Source: Staphylococcus cohnii subsp. cohnii
GTDB lineage: Bacteria; Bacillota; Bacilli; Staphylococcales; Staphylococcaceae
DNA: 44,937 nucleotides
Direction of reading: 5' to 3'
NCBI RefSeq assembly: GCF_002902365.1
Contig: NZ_PPQC01000033.1
Span: 12,912 to 57,848, forward strand
The notes below the pieces were generated by a model. It was not told the DNA's origin. It worked only from the letters and a program-made list of their open reading frames with translations, and made no database searches. Made by a program: the position numbers and the translations under genes. Of the stretch, positions 34,469 through 42,562 are shown in pieces; within the stretch, counting starts at the first letter, position 1, and each line of letters starts with the position of its first letter.

Positions 34469-35941
34469 ATGTCTGAATATAGTGCAACTTCACATCATTC
34501 GCAAACAGATGTTGAACAAGACCAATTAAAAATAAAAGAAAAAAGAAAATTTCAATTGCCACACGTGTTATTAATGATGTTGATGATGATGATGTTTGCA
34601 TGTTTACTGACATATGTCATTCCAGCTGGTGAATTTGACACGACAAAAAGTGGTGAAATTGTACAAGGAACTTATCATGCTATTTCACAAAATCCAGTTA
34701 ATCCGTTTTATGCAATTACCTTAATATTAAATGGGGGTATACAATCAGCTCAAACTGTAACTTTATTGCTATTTGTTGGTGGGGCAATTGGAGGTATGTT
34801 GCAATTGGACTCAGTGACAAAGTTAACTAATTATATGATATATAGATTTGAACACGCAGGTGCTTTACCACTTATTATAGGATTATTTTCTTTAATGGCG
34901 TTTATAGGGTTTTTTGTAGGTGGCGATCAGATGATTGTTTTTGTTACGCTCGGTGTCATTTTAGCGAATAGGTTAAAATTAGATCCAATTATTGCCCTTG
35001 GCATGACCTTCCTACCTTTGTATATGGCATTTTCAGTTTCTCCTTCAGGTATGGCTAAAATTGGTCAAATCGTTTATCCGGAAGTCACATTATATTCAGG
35101 ATATGGTGGGAGAGCAATTATGTATACAGTGTTTTTATTGGTCACTTTATTATATGTTATCTGGTATGCGAGAAGGGTTATTAAATCACCAAATAAAAGT
35201 TTGATGAATACTACATCTTGGCAACAAAATAATGTGCAAACAACAAATACAGAAATTGATTTGAAAGATAGAACAATTAATTGGAGAGATTTGGTTGTAG
35301 TAGGATTAGTGATTTTTACACCTATAGTGTTAGCAATAGGTAACGGCATGTTAAGTTGGACTGAGAAATATGGAAATGGTGTATTCATTACTGTTTTTGG
35401 TATTAGTTTTGTGCTTGCTTACTTAATAAAAAGTAAACGGCCTAGTGAAATGGTGGATGGATTTCTAGCAGGAGCTAAACCAATGCTAGTGGTTGCTTTT
35501 GCTATTATCATGGCAAACACAATCAGCGTCATTCTAGAAAAAGGTAAGATTTTAAGTACGATTGTCAACGGATTAACGACACAACTTGATGGTTCTTCAG
35601 CCGGTGTCGTATCAATATTAATATTTTTAGTAGCAACAGTATTTAATTTTTTAGTACCATCTGGTTCAGGTTTAATGAGTGTCATGGTTCCAATATTACA
35701 ACCAGTTACGCATACACTTGGTGTGAATGACCAAATACTGTTAACTTCACTATCTTTTGGCGGTGGATTAGGTAATTTAATTACGCCAACATTGGGTGCG
35801 ACAGTAGGTGCGATTGCTATTGCGAAAGCTAATTTTAGTTCATGGTTTAAATTTATGGCACCATTGTTTTTAATTTGGGTCATCGTAGGTTCAATTGTGT
35901 TGTATATCTTCACTACTGTTGGATGGTCAGGTGGTATATAA
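34469..35941 (+). CDS. YfcC-family transporter
   Basis: A 490-aa membrane carrier of the YfcC/DcuC superfamily with about twelve helices. It begins with a charged tail, then LMMLMMMMFACLLTYVIPAGEF, the family's first helix, and has the re-entrant motifs FFVGGDQMIVFVTLG, FLVPSGSGLMSVMVP and the symmetrical SFGGGLGNLITPTLG. Relatives carry C4-dicarboxylates, amino acids or peptides. Start behind TAAGGAGTG, 29 bases after the monooxygenase gene, so it is the third gene of the operon and probably imports or exports the monooxygenase substrate. Confidence 0.85.
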   Translation: MSEYSATSHHSQTDVEQDQLKIKEKRKFQLPHVLLMMLMMMMFACLLTYVIPAGEFDTTKSGEIVQGTYHAISQNPVNPFYAITLILNGGIQSAQTVTLLLFVGGAIGGMLQLDSVTKLTNYMIYRFEHAGALPLIIGLFSLMAFIGFFVGGDQMIVFVTLGVILANRLKLDPIIALGMTFLPLYMAFSVSPSGMAKIGQIVYPEVTLYSGYGGRAIMYTVFLLVTLLYVIWYARRVIKSPNKSLMNTTSWQQNNVQTTNTEIDLKDRTINWRDLVVVGLVIFTPIVLAIGNGMLSWTEKYGNGVFITVFGISFVLAYLIKSKRPSEMVDGFLAGAKPMLVVAFAIIMANTISVILEKGKILSTIVNGLTTQLDGSSAGVVSILIFLVATVFNFLVPSGSGLMSVMVPILQPVTHTLGVNDQILLTSLSFGGGLGNLITPTLGATVGAIAIAKANFSSWFKFMAPLFLIWVIVGSIVLYIFTTVGWSGGI

Positions 35942-35972
35942 AAAGATTGGATAATTATTTTAAGTAAAAAAA

Positions 35973-36017
35973 CTGTATCAATTAGGTATTAAATTATTCT
36001 AATTGATACAGCTTTTT
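35973..36017. terminator. Bidirectional terminator between the YfcC transporter and the DeoR gene
   Basis: CTGTATCAATTAG (35973-35985) pairs perfectly with CTAATTGATACAG (35999-36011). T or A runs lie on both sides. Confidence 0.93.
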
Positions 36018-36035
36018 AAATTGTTAATTTTGAAA

Positions 36036-36797
36036 TTAAACAACAGTTAACTTAAATGGCATGTTTTGTAGCCATTTTTTTTGGGGGGGTTCATCAGTAA
36101 TAACTTCAGTAATATCAGTGATTTTAGCAAATGATAAAGTAGATGAAATATCAAATTTACTGTGGTCTATCAGAGCAATTACTTTTTCACTTTCTTGAAC
36201 CATCTGCTTTTTGAGTTGAACTTCAGGTAATGAAAAATCAGTCAAACCATTTTCTAAGGTGAAACCGTTTGCAGATAAAAAGAAATAATCAATATGATAC
36301 ATTTCTAAAATTTGTGAATCAATGTTTCCAGTAATTGCATTTGAATCTTGTGATACAAACCCTCCAACTACGAGCACTGTTAAGTTAGGATTTTCTTTTA
36401 AGAGTACTGCATTTTCCAATCCATTTGTAATAATCGTAAGTTCCATTGTTGTCTCAGATATTAATTTTGCAAGCTCATATGTAGTTGAACTTGCGTCGAT
36501 GAGTATGCATTGTTGCGGTTCGATTTTATTTAACGCATGCTCACTTATTTTATGTTTTTCACGATGCTTTTGTGTTAAGCGGTAAGAAAAGTTTAATTTA
36601 GAAGTCATCGTATCATTTACTTTTGCTCCGCCATGTGTACGTGTAATCTTATTTTCACTTTCTAAAAGCCTTAAATCGCTCCGAACTGTTGCTTCTGTCA
36701 CGCTTAAGTAATCTGAAAGTTGTTTTACAGTAGCTCTTTTATGTGACTTTATATAAGTATATATGTGCTCTCGTCGTTCATCTGCATACATTTTCAT
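36036..36797 (-). CDS. DeoR-family transcriptional repressor of the polyol operon
   Basis: A 253-aa DeoR regulator: an N-terminal winged HTH (RREHIYTYIKSHKRATVKQL, then VTEATVRSDLRLLESENKITRTHGGA) and a C-terminal sugar-phosphate-isomerase-like effector domain (ILIDASSTTYELAK, VGGFVSQDSNAITG). Such proteins usually bind a phosphorylated sugar or polyol. It is divergent from the dehydrogenase-DhaK-DhaL-RpiB operon, which it most likely represses, acting on the 11-bp repeats between them. AAGGAGG precedes the start. A seven-G run lies inside the gene near 36081-36087 but the frame is intact. Confidence 0.9.
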   Translation of the reverse strand: MKMYADERREHIYTYIKSHKRATVKQLSDYLSVTEATVRSDLRLLESENKITRTHGGAKVNDTMTSKLNFSYRLTQKHREKHKISEHALNKIEPQQCILIDASSTTYELAKLISETTMELTIITNGLENAVLLKENPNLTVLVVGGFVSQDSNAITGNIDSQILEMYHIDYFFLSANGFTLENGLTDFSLPEVQLKKQMVQESEKVIALIDHSKFDISSTLSFAKITDITEVITDEPPQKKWLQNMPFKLTVV

Positions 36798-36856
36798 ATG
36801 ATTCGCAACCTCCTTATGTTCATAATTTAGTTTAACACAATTTTTTATAAAAATAA

Positions 36857-36889
36857 CAAAACAAAAACAAAACGAAAATAAACGAAAAA
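36857..36889. promoter_or_regulatory. Three tandem 11-bp repeats, candidate DeoR operator
   Basis: CAAAACAAAAA (36857-36867), CAAAACGAAAA (36868-36878) and TAAACGAAAAA (36879-36889) are directly adjacent, giving sites on one face of the helix. They end five bases before the -35 box. DeoR-family operators are commonly such short tandem repeats rich in ACGAAA. Confidence 0.72.
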
Positions 36890-36893
36890 ATAT

Positions 36894-36948
36894 TTGAAAT
36901 AAATGAAAATATATATTAGAATTATAGGTATAAATGAAAGCGTTTTCT
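36894..36948 (+). promoter_or_regulatory. Polyol operon promoter with cre site
   Basis: The -35 TTGAAA (36894-36899), 17-bp spacer and -10 TAGAAT (36917-36922) form the promoter. ATGAAAGCGTTTTCT (36934-36948) matches the catabolite-responsive element consensus WTGNAANCGNWNNCW at every position, and lies just after the start site, where CcpA would block transcription when glucose is present. Confidence 0.87.
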
Positions 36949-36971
36949 AATGAAAGAAGGGGTTGTTGAAA

Positions 36972-36989
36972 ATGACGAATAAAAATTAA
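36972..36989 (+). other. Five-codon minicistron before the dehydrogenase gene
   Basis: ATG at 36972, with AAGAAGGGG about ten bases upstream, encodes MTNKN and stops at TAA 36987-36989. The same frame then continues through PDK into the dehydrogenase at ATG 36999. The ribosome binding site serves this ATG, so a substitution creating TAA at codon 6 of a longer gene is the simplest explanation. Confidence 0.75.
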
Positions 36990-36998
36990 CCAGACAAA

Positions 36999-38054
36999 AT
37001 GAATGCAGTTGTAGCATATGCGCCAGGGGATTATAAATATGAAACAGTAGAGACGCCAACAATTGAGAATTCAAAAGAAATTATAGTGAAAGTTGAAGCA
37101 TGTGGTATTTGTGCAGGAGATATTAAAGCGTATGGCGGAGCACCAAGTTTTTGGGATGATGAAACGCAACCTTCTTATATTAAAGCACCGATGATACCGG
37201 GCCACGAATTTATTGCACGTATTGTTGAGAAAGGCGAAGATGTGACTGATTTTGAAATAGGTGATCGTGTCATTTCTGAACAGATTGTACCTTGTTGGGA
37301 ATGTAGATTTTGTAAACGTGGAGAGTATTGGATGTGTGAAAAACACGATTTATACGGTTTCCAAAATAATGTCAATGGCGGTATGGCTGAATACATGAAA
37401 TTCACTAAAGAAGCAATAAATTATAAAGTTCCTGCAGATCTACCTATAGAAAAAGCAATTCTAATTGAACCATATGCTTGTAGTTTACATGCAGTGCAAC
37501 GTGCAAACATCAAATTAGGAGATTTCGTTGTATTATCTGGTGCTGGAACACTGGGGCTTGGCATGATAGGAGCTGCTAAAAAATCTGGCGCTGAAACTTT
37601 GGTTGTACTAGATATGAAAGATGATCGTTTAGAATTAGCGAAACAGTTTGGTGCAGACATTGTAATGAATCCAGCAAAAGTTGACATAGTAAAAGAAATT
37701 AAGGATATGACTGAGGGCTATGGTTGTGATACTTACATTGAAGCGACAGGACATCCTAAATCTGTTGAACAGGGTTTGAGTGCAATTAGAAAACTAGGAA
37801 GATTTGTCGAATTTTCTGTATTTGGGGATCCAGTAACTGTTGATTGGAGCATCATTTCTGATCGTAAAGAACTAGATTTAATGGGTAGTCATTTAGGACC
37901 TTACTGTTATCCGCTTGTGATAAATGGTATACAAAATGGTGATTATCCAACTGAAGGCGTAGTAACACATCAATTGCCACTGCAAGATTTTGAAGAAGGC
38001 TTTGAATTGATGAAAAAAGGAGATAAGTCATTGAAAATCGTGCTTGTACCTTAA
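36999..38054 (+). CDS. Zinc-dependent polyol dehydrogenase, erythritol/L-threitol dehydrogenase-like
   Basis: A 351-aa medium-chain dehydrogenase that would oxidise a polyol with NAD. Catalytic zinc ligands lie in GICAGD (Cys38) and GHE (His69, Glu70), structural zinc is held by Cys99, 102, 105 and 113 in CWECRFCKRGEYWMC, and the Rossmann motif is SGAGTLGLGMIG near 179. The sequence strongly resembles proteins called erythritol/L-threitol dehydrogenase (EltD); glycerol or another short polyol is also possible. No ribosome binding site serves this ATG. Translation probably restarts nine bases after a stop in the upstream minicistron, so output may be low. Confidence 0.85.
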   Translation: MNAVVAYAPGDYKYETVETPTIENSKEIIVKVEACGICAGDIKAYGGAPSFWDDETQPSYIKAPMIPGHEFIARIVEKGEDVTDFEIGDRVISEQIVPCWECRFCKRGEYWMCEKHDLYGFQNNVNGGMAEYMKFTKEAINYKVPADLPIEKAILIEPYACSLHAVQRANIKLGDFVVLSGAGTLGLGMIGAAKKSGAETLVVLDMKDDRLELAKQFGADIVMNPAKVDIVKEIKDMTEGYGCDTYIEATGHPKSVEQGLSAIRKLGRFVEFSVFGDPVTVDWSIISDRKELDLMGSHLGPYCYPLVINGIQNGDYPTEGVVTHQLPLQDFEEGFELMKKGDKSLKIVLVP

Positions 38055-38102
38055 AACAGCAAAGTGATAGATAACATAGATAGTTAAAAGGAGAGACTTT
38101 AA

Positions 38103-39101
38103 ATGAAAAAGATGATTAATCATCCTGATGACGTTATAGAAGAATTAATGGCCGGATATTTAATTGCTTATCCTGAATATATTAGACGTTCAAACTTGCA
38201 TCAAAGAGCATTAATTGGAAAAAAACGACACCCTAATCGTAAAGTGAGTGTTTTAATTGGTGGAGGATCAGGACATGAGCCAGCTTTTATCGGATATGTT
38301 GGTCAAGGTATGGCTGATGGTGTGGCAGTAGGTAATATTTTCGCTTCACCTTCACCAATTCCTATACAAGCTGTAACTAGAGAAATTCATGACGGAAATG
38401 GTGTGTTATATATTTATGGAAATTATGCAGGAGATTTAATGAATTTTGAAATGGCCAGCGAAATGACAGAAGTCGAAGATGATATTTAAACAGCAGTAGT
38501 AATAGGAAATGATGATGTTGCTTCAGCGAAGGAAATTGAAGAGAGACGTGGCATAGCAGGTGAATTACTGGTTTATAAAGCTGCAGGTGCTGCTGCTGAT
38601 TTTGGCTATGATTTGAAGGAAGTACGTCGTATTGCACAACTGGCAAATGATTATACACGTTCGATGGGCATTGGGTTAAGTCCTTGTTATTTACCGCAAA
38701 CAGGAAAACCAAGTTTTGATCTTGAAGATAACGAGATGGAAATTGGATTAGGACATCATGGTGAACCAGGTATTGAAAAAACAACGATTCGCACAGCAAA
38801 AGAAACCGTCCAAGTTATTATGAAAAACATTTTGAAAGAAGGTCTTTATCAATCAGATGATGAAGTGGTTGTGTTAGTAAATGGGTTGGGTGCAACCTCA
38901 CAAATGGAATTATATATTATCAATAAAGAAGTTGATGCAATATTAAATGAAAATAATATAAAGACGTACAAATCGTATATTGGTAATTTTATTACATCAA
39001 TGGAAATGGGTGGCTTCTCAGTAACATTGATGAAGGTGGACGAGACGTTAAAGTCATGTATAGATCATCCTGTCGATTGTCCAAATTTTAAAGAAGTCTA
39101 G
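38103..39101 (+). pseudogene. dhaK: DhaK-type (erythrulose/dihydroxyacetone) kinase subunit with internal stop
   Basis: The frame opens at 38103 behind AAAGGAGAG and encodes the first half of a DhaK domain with GGGSGHEPAFIGYVG and YAGDLMNFEMA (substrate-binding Gly, His, Asp). Codon 129 is TAA at 38487-38489. The same frame continues without shift to 39101: TAVVIGNDDVAS, ERRGIAGELLVYKAAGAAA, and GLGHHGEPGIEKT, which carries the His that binds the substrate covalently. Intact length would be 332 aa, the normal size. A single AAA-to-TAA change explains the break. The downstream fragment has no ribosome binding site, so the kinase is probably lost. Confidence 0.9.
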
Positions 39102-39113
39102 GAGGAAATTGTA

Positions 39114-39746
39114 ATGACATTAACAAGTGAAACATATAAATCATTCATCCTAGCATTAGCTGAGTTGTTTGAAGAACAAAAAGATAACCTATGTGAATTA
39201 GATAGAAAAATAGGTGATGGTGATCATGGTGTGACGATGAATATTGGTTATCAAGCTGTAAAAAGTACGATTCATAACGAGTTACAAGTACAAGATGATA
39301 TTGCAAAAATCAGTGTTGCTGTTGGTAAAAGCTTTTTGGATGCAGTCGGGTCATCTGTAGGTCCTTTATATGCTTCAGGTTTTTTAAAGTCAGCAGTTGC
39401 AGTGAAAAATAAAACTGAATTAGATGATACAGACTTATATCAATTTTGGATTGCATTCAGTAAAGGAATTAAGGCAAGAGGTAAAGCTGAAATAGGTGAT
39501 AAAACGATGATTGATACACTTGAACCATTCTATCTTTCATTAGAAACATCTAAATATCAAAGTATTAATTTCAAGGAAGCATTTGAGATTGCACTTTTAG
39601 AGGCTAAAAAAGGTATGGAAAGTACAAAGGATATTGTTTCAAATAAAGGCCGTTCTAAGCGATTAGGCTATCGTGCGCAAGGTCATGTAGATCCTGGCGC
39701 GATGTCAGCGTATCTGATGTTAAATACATTTAAATCATATGTATAA
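39114..39746 (+). CDS. dhaL: DhaL-type kinase ATP-binding subunit
   Basis: A 210-aa DhaL-like subunit that supplies the phosphate in dihydroxyacetone-type kinases. The nucleotide/Mg site LDRKIGDGDHGVTMNIG lies near residues 28-45, followed by GSSVGPLYASGF and the C-terminal GYRAQGHVDPGAMSAYLML. The ribosome binding site AGGAGG overlaps the stop of dhaK. No DhaM phosphotransferase gene is present, so ATP may be the direct phosphate donor, as in DerK/LerK tetrulose kinases. Intact, although its partner DhaK is interrupted. Confidence 0.9.
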   Translation: MTLTSETYKSFILALAELFEEQKDNLCELDRKIGDGDHGVTMNIGYQAVKSTIHNELQVQDDIAKISVAVGKSFLDAVGSSVGPLYASGFLKSAVAVKNKTELDDTDLYQFWIAFSKGIKARGKAEIGDKTMIDTLEPFYLSLETSKYQSINFKEAFEIALLEAKKGMESTKDIVSNKGRSKRLGYRAQGHVDPGAMSAYLMLNTFKSYV

Positions 39747-39778
39747 GTGAAGTGATAAGTATATAAGGAGGAGTTAGA

Positions 39779-40222
39779 ATGAAAATAGCAATCGGTGCAG
39801 ACCACAATGGTTACGACTTAAAAGAGGCAGTGAAAACGCATATAGAAGCACTGGGCCATGAAGTCGAAGATTTTGGTTGTCATCATTGTGCAGAGACGGA
39901 TTATCCAGATGTTGCTGCTAAAGTTGGTAAAAGCATCCAACAAGGAGATAAGGAACGTGGTATTCTTATTTGTGGAACTGGCATTGGCGTTGCGATAACA
40001 GCCAACAAATTAAAAGGCATACGCGCTGCTTTGGCGCATGATTACTATTCTGCAGAGCGTGCACAGTTAAGTAACAATGCTCAAATACTGACTATGGGTG
40101 CACAAATTATTGGTATAGAAGTTGCTAAAAAAAATGTTGAAGCATACTTAAATGTAAGTTGGGAAGGTGGTTCTCAACGTAAAGTAGATAAAATTGTGCA
40201 AGTTGAACAAGATGAATTTTAA
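39779..40222 (+). CDS. rpiB: RpiB/LacAB-family sugar-phosphate isomerase
   Basis: A 147-aa aldose-ketose isomerase: IAIGADHNGYDLKEAVK at the N-terminus, YPDVAAKVG, the catalytic Cys motif ILICGTGIGV near residue 65, and the closing NVSWEGGSQRKVDKI. In the tetritol pathway described in Mycobacterium an RpiB-type enzyme (DerI) converts D-erythrulose 4-phosphate into D-erythrose 4-phosphate. Given its neighbours this is a better guess than ribose 5-phosphate isomerase. Start behind AAGGAGGAG; last gene of the operon. Confidence 0.88.
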   Translation: MKIAIGADHNGYDLKEAVKTHIEALGHEVEDFGCHHCAETDYPDVAAKVGKSIQQGDKERGILICGTGIGVAITANKLKGIRAALAHDYYSAERAQLSNNAQILTMGAQIIGIEVAKKNVEAYLNVSWEGGSQRKVDKIVQVEQDEF

Positions 40223-40291
40223 TGCGTTATATTTATGTAAACCATATCATTCTTGAAGAATAAGAAGTTGAGGCCTAAAGCGCATAATTAA

Positions 40292-40337
40292 AGCAAAGGA
40301 CTAGTCCGTGTGAGAGTCGACGGATTAGTCCTTTGCT
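40292..40337 (+). terminator. Hairpin at the end of the polyol operon
   Basis: AGCAAAGGACTAGTCCGT (40292-40309) pairs with ACGGATTAGTCCTTTGCT (40320-40337), with one mismatch over 18 bp. It is followed by ATTTAAATTT rather than a pure T run. Confidence 0.85.
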
Positions 40338-40597
40338 ATTTAAATTTATACATAATTTGTAACTTAGCATTTCTAATAAAAACAAATTTAGCATTAGTTT
40401 AATACTTATTTTTATAACAACACATTATAAATATTTTTAATGGAAACAAAACTAATATTTTATTTCTAATTAATTGGAACAATAATATTTAATTTATAAT
40501 TATTTGTCCAAAAAATGACAAAATGAAATTTATATTGTGAATATATATTTCTTTTATTTCATTGATAATATAAACTTTTTGAAAAAGGGGGATGAAA
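40338..40597. other. AT-rich leader of the copCD pseudogene
   Basis: No gene seen. TGATAAT at 40563-40569 is a single Fur-like half-site without a matching second half. GAAAAAGGGGG at 40581-40591 is the ribosome binding site for the downstream gene. Confidence 0.5.
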
Positions 40598-41847
40598 GTG
40601 CAATTAACATTTAAACTTCATAAGTTTTCTTATGTTATATTTATAATTTCGTTAATCATTGGGATAGTTACTTGTTCTCAGCAAGTTTCAGCACATGCAA
40701 CTTTAGAAAAAGTTACTCCAGCACAAAATAGTGTTGTTGAAAACGCGCCAAAAGAAATAACATTACAATTTAATGAACCAGTCCATTCAAAGTATTCAAG
40801 CATAAAGATTTATGATGACAATGGTTCTGAATTGACTGAAGTAAAACCAAGTACAACAGGTTCCTCTCAAACATTGACATTTCCTATTGAAAATTTAAAT
40901 AAAGGTACGCACAGTATAAAATGGCATACAATGTCTGCAGATGGCCATGAGATCAATGATAGTTTTGAATTTTCAGTTGGAAAACAGACAGCAAATGGAA
41001 TTGATACAGCACCACCGTTTTATGAAAAGGCAGATTTTTGGTTTGGGGTTACGCGCTTTATAATAGAAGGATTATTGATTACACTTACCGGCCTTTATTT
41101 TGTCAACCGCTTAGCTAAAAGACAAAGTTTACCTCATTTAAATTTTAAAACATACACGATGCCAACCATTTTGACGTTGGTCATGATTTCCGTTATCACA
41201 GTTTTAATTTATATGATGACTTTATCTTCTAATGTTGTGTCAGATGTGTTAAGTCTACAAAAAGCAACTTTATTGCAAACACCATTCATATTAACAATGA
41301 TTGCAGTTATCATATTATTATTGCTTTTCACTTTGAAAAATATGGCTACAAGTTGGTATATATTCATTCCAAGTCTAATATTAATTGCGCTTAGTATGTC
41401 TGGACATGCTTGGTCTCAATCTGTACCAATATGGTCGATTTTTATCAGGGTGATCCATATTACTGGAATCTCATTTTGGTTAGGGCTTTGATATACTTAG
41501 TGGTGATGGTATTGGGTAAAAAACAATTTGCAGTAAATCAAATGAGGCCTTTTTTATTAAAAGTAAATATTAGCGCTGTCATGTTAATTGTCATATCAGG
41601 TGTCCTTATGTCAATTGACCAAACGAATGTCTTAACATTGTGGAAAAATATTCAAACGTGGAGCGTTTTATTACTTATTAAGATTCTGCTAACATTTGTG
41701 ATGATGACGTTAGGATTTTATCAAACAACTAGAGCGCTTGGTAAGCATCGTCAGACAAATAGATTTGCATTAATCATAGAACTAAGTATAGGTATTTTAC
41801 TCATATTAGCAGGTGTAATTATGAGTCAATTAAATATCCCAGGATAG
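40598..41847 (+). pseudogene. copCD: CopC-CopD fusion (YcnJ-like copper protein) with frameshift
   Basis: The frame encodes a signal peptide ending VSA, then a CopC domain starting at HATLEKVTPA, whose first residue is the Cu(II)-binding His, with HTMSADGHEI nearby, followed by CopD membrane helices from about residue 145. It stops after SFWLGL at 41491. The CopD sequence resumes one frame over as ALIYLVVMVLGKKQF and runs to 41847. Adding one G to the GGG at 41486-41488 joins them, giving about 416 residues. GTG at 40598 is preferred to the ATG at 40592, which touches the ribosome binding site. Copper uptake by this gene is probably lost. Confidence 0.88.
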
Positions 41848-41858
41848 GAGTTTAAAAG

Positions 41859-42443
41859 ATGAAAAGACAATTTATTTTAGCCATCGCAGTTTGTTTTACT
41901 GTTTTAGTATTTTCCAAAAGTGCTCATGCACATGTGACTATGAATCCTGACACAAGTGAACCAGGTTCTTATGAAAAATATGATGTTAGAGTTCCAGTAG
42001 AAAAAGAAGCGAACACGACAAAAATAGAGTTGAAAGTACCCAAAGGTGTAAATGTTGTAGGTGTTGCACCACAGGAAACATTTGATCATAAATTAACTAA
42101 AGATGACGATGGTAATATTACCAAAATCACTTGGACAGCTAAAGATAAAGGTATTGGACCCAATGAATTTGTCGATTTACCTATTCAAGTAGCAAATCCT
42201 GATAAAGAAGGCGAATTTAAATGGGATGCTTATCAAACTTATGACGATGGAGAAACTGTAAAATGGAATGGTGATGAAGACGCAGAAAAACCATCACCTA
42301 TGACTAAAGTATCCAAAAAAGCTGATGTTGATTCTGAAAATAATCAATCGGGCAATGATTCTATCGCTTTATGGATTGTATCTATCATAGCTATTATTTT
42401 AGCGCTCATAGCAATTTTTAAAAAGTCTCGTAAAGAAAGATAA
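41859..42443 (+). CDS. YcnI family copper-binding membrane protein (DUF1775)
   Basis: A 194-aa exported protein: signal peptide ending SAHA, with the mature N-terminal His at HVTMNPD, as in YcnI where His and Trp bind Cu(II); a DUF1775 beta domain (about 25-145) with FKWDAYQTYDDG; and a C-terminal membrane helix (about 168-188) followed by KKSRKER. Eleven bases after the copCD end and behind TAGGAG, it completes a two-gene copper operon whose first gene is broken. Confidence 0.9.
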   Translation: MKRQFILAIAVCFTVLVFSKSAHAHVTMNPDTSEPGSYEKYDVRVPVEKEANTTKIELKVPKGVNVVGVAPQETFDHKLTKDDDGNITKITWTAKDKGIGPNEFVDLPIQVANPDKEGEFKWDAYQTYDDGETVKWNGDEDAEKPSPMTKVSKKADVDSENNQSGNDSIALWIVSIIAIILALIAIFKKSRKER

Positions 42444-42456
42444 AGTATAAGTGATT

Positions 42457-42492
42457 AAGCTAGTAATCAGATTTTGATTACTAGCTTTTTTG
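42457..42492 (+). terminator. Terminator after ycnI-like gene
   Basis: AAGCTAGTAATCA (42457-42469) pairs perfectly with TGATTACTAGCTT (42475-42487), followed by a T run. Confidence 0.95.
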
Positions 42493-42562
42493 TGAAGTTT
42501 GGTGAATTGTCACTGTATTTTAATTAAATTTATTTTATAATAATTTTTAAGGAGGATTTTGA

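Noticed and set aside
38613..39101. Second half of dhaK as a separate functional gene starting at an internal ATG.
   Set aside because: No ribosome binding site, and the frame continues directly from the first half through a single stop codon, so it is one broken gene.
40563..40569. Fur box ahead of copCD.
   Set aside because: Only one half-site (TGATAAT); no matching inverted half.
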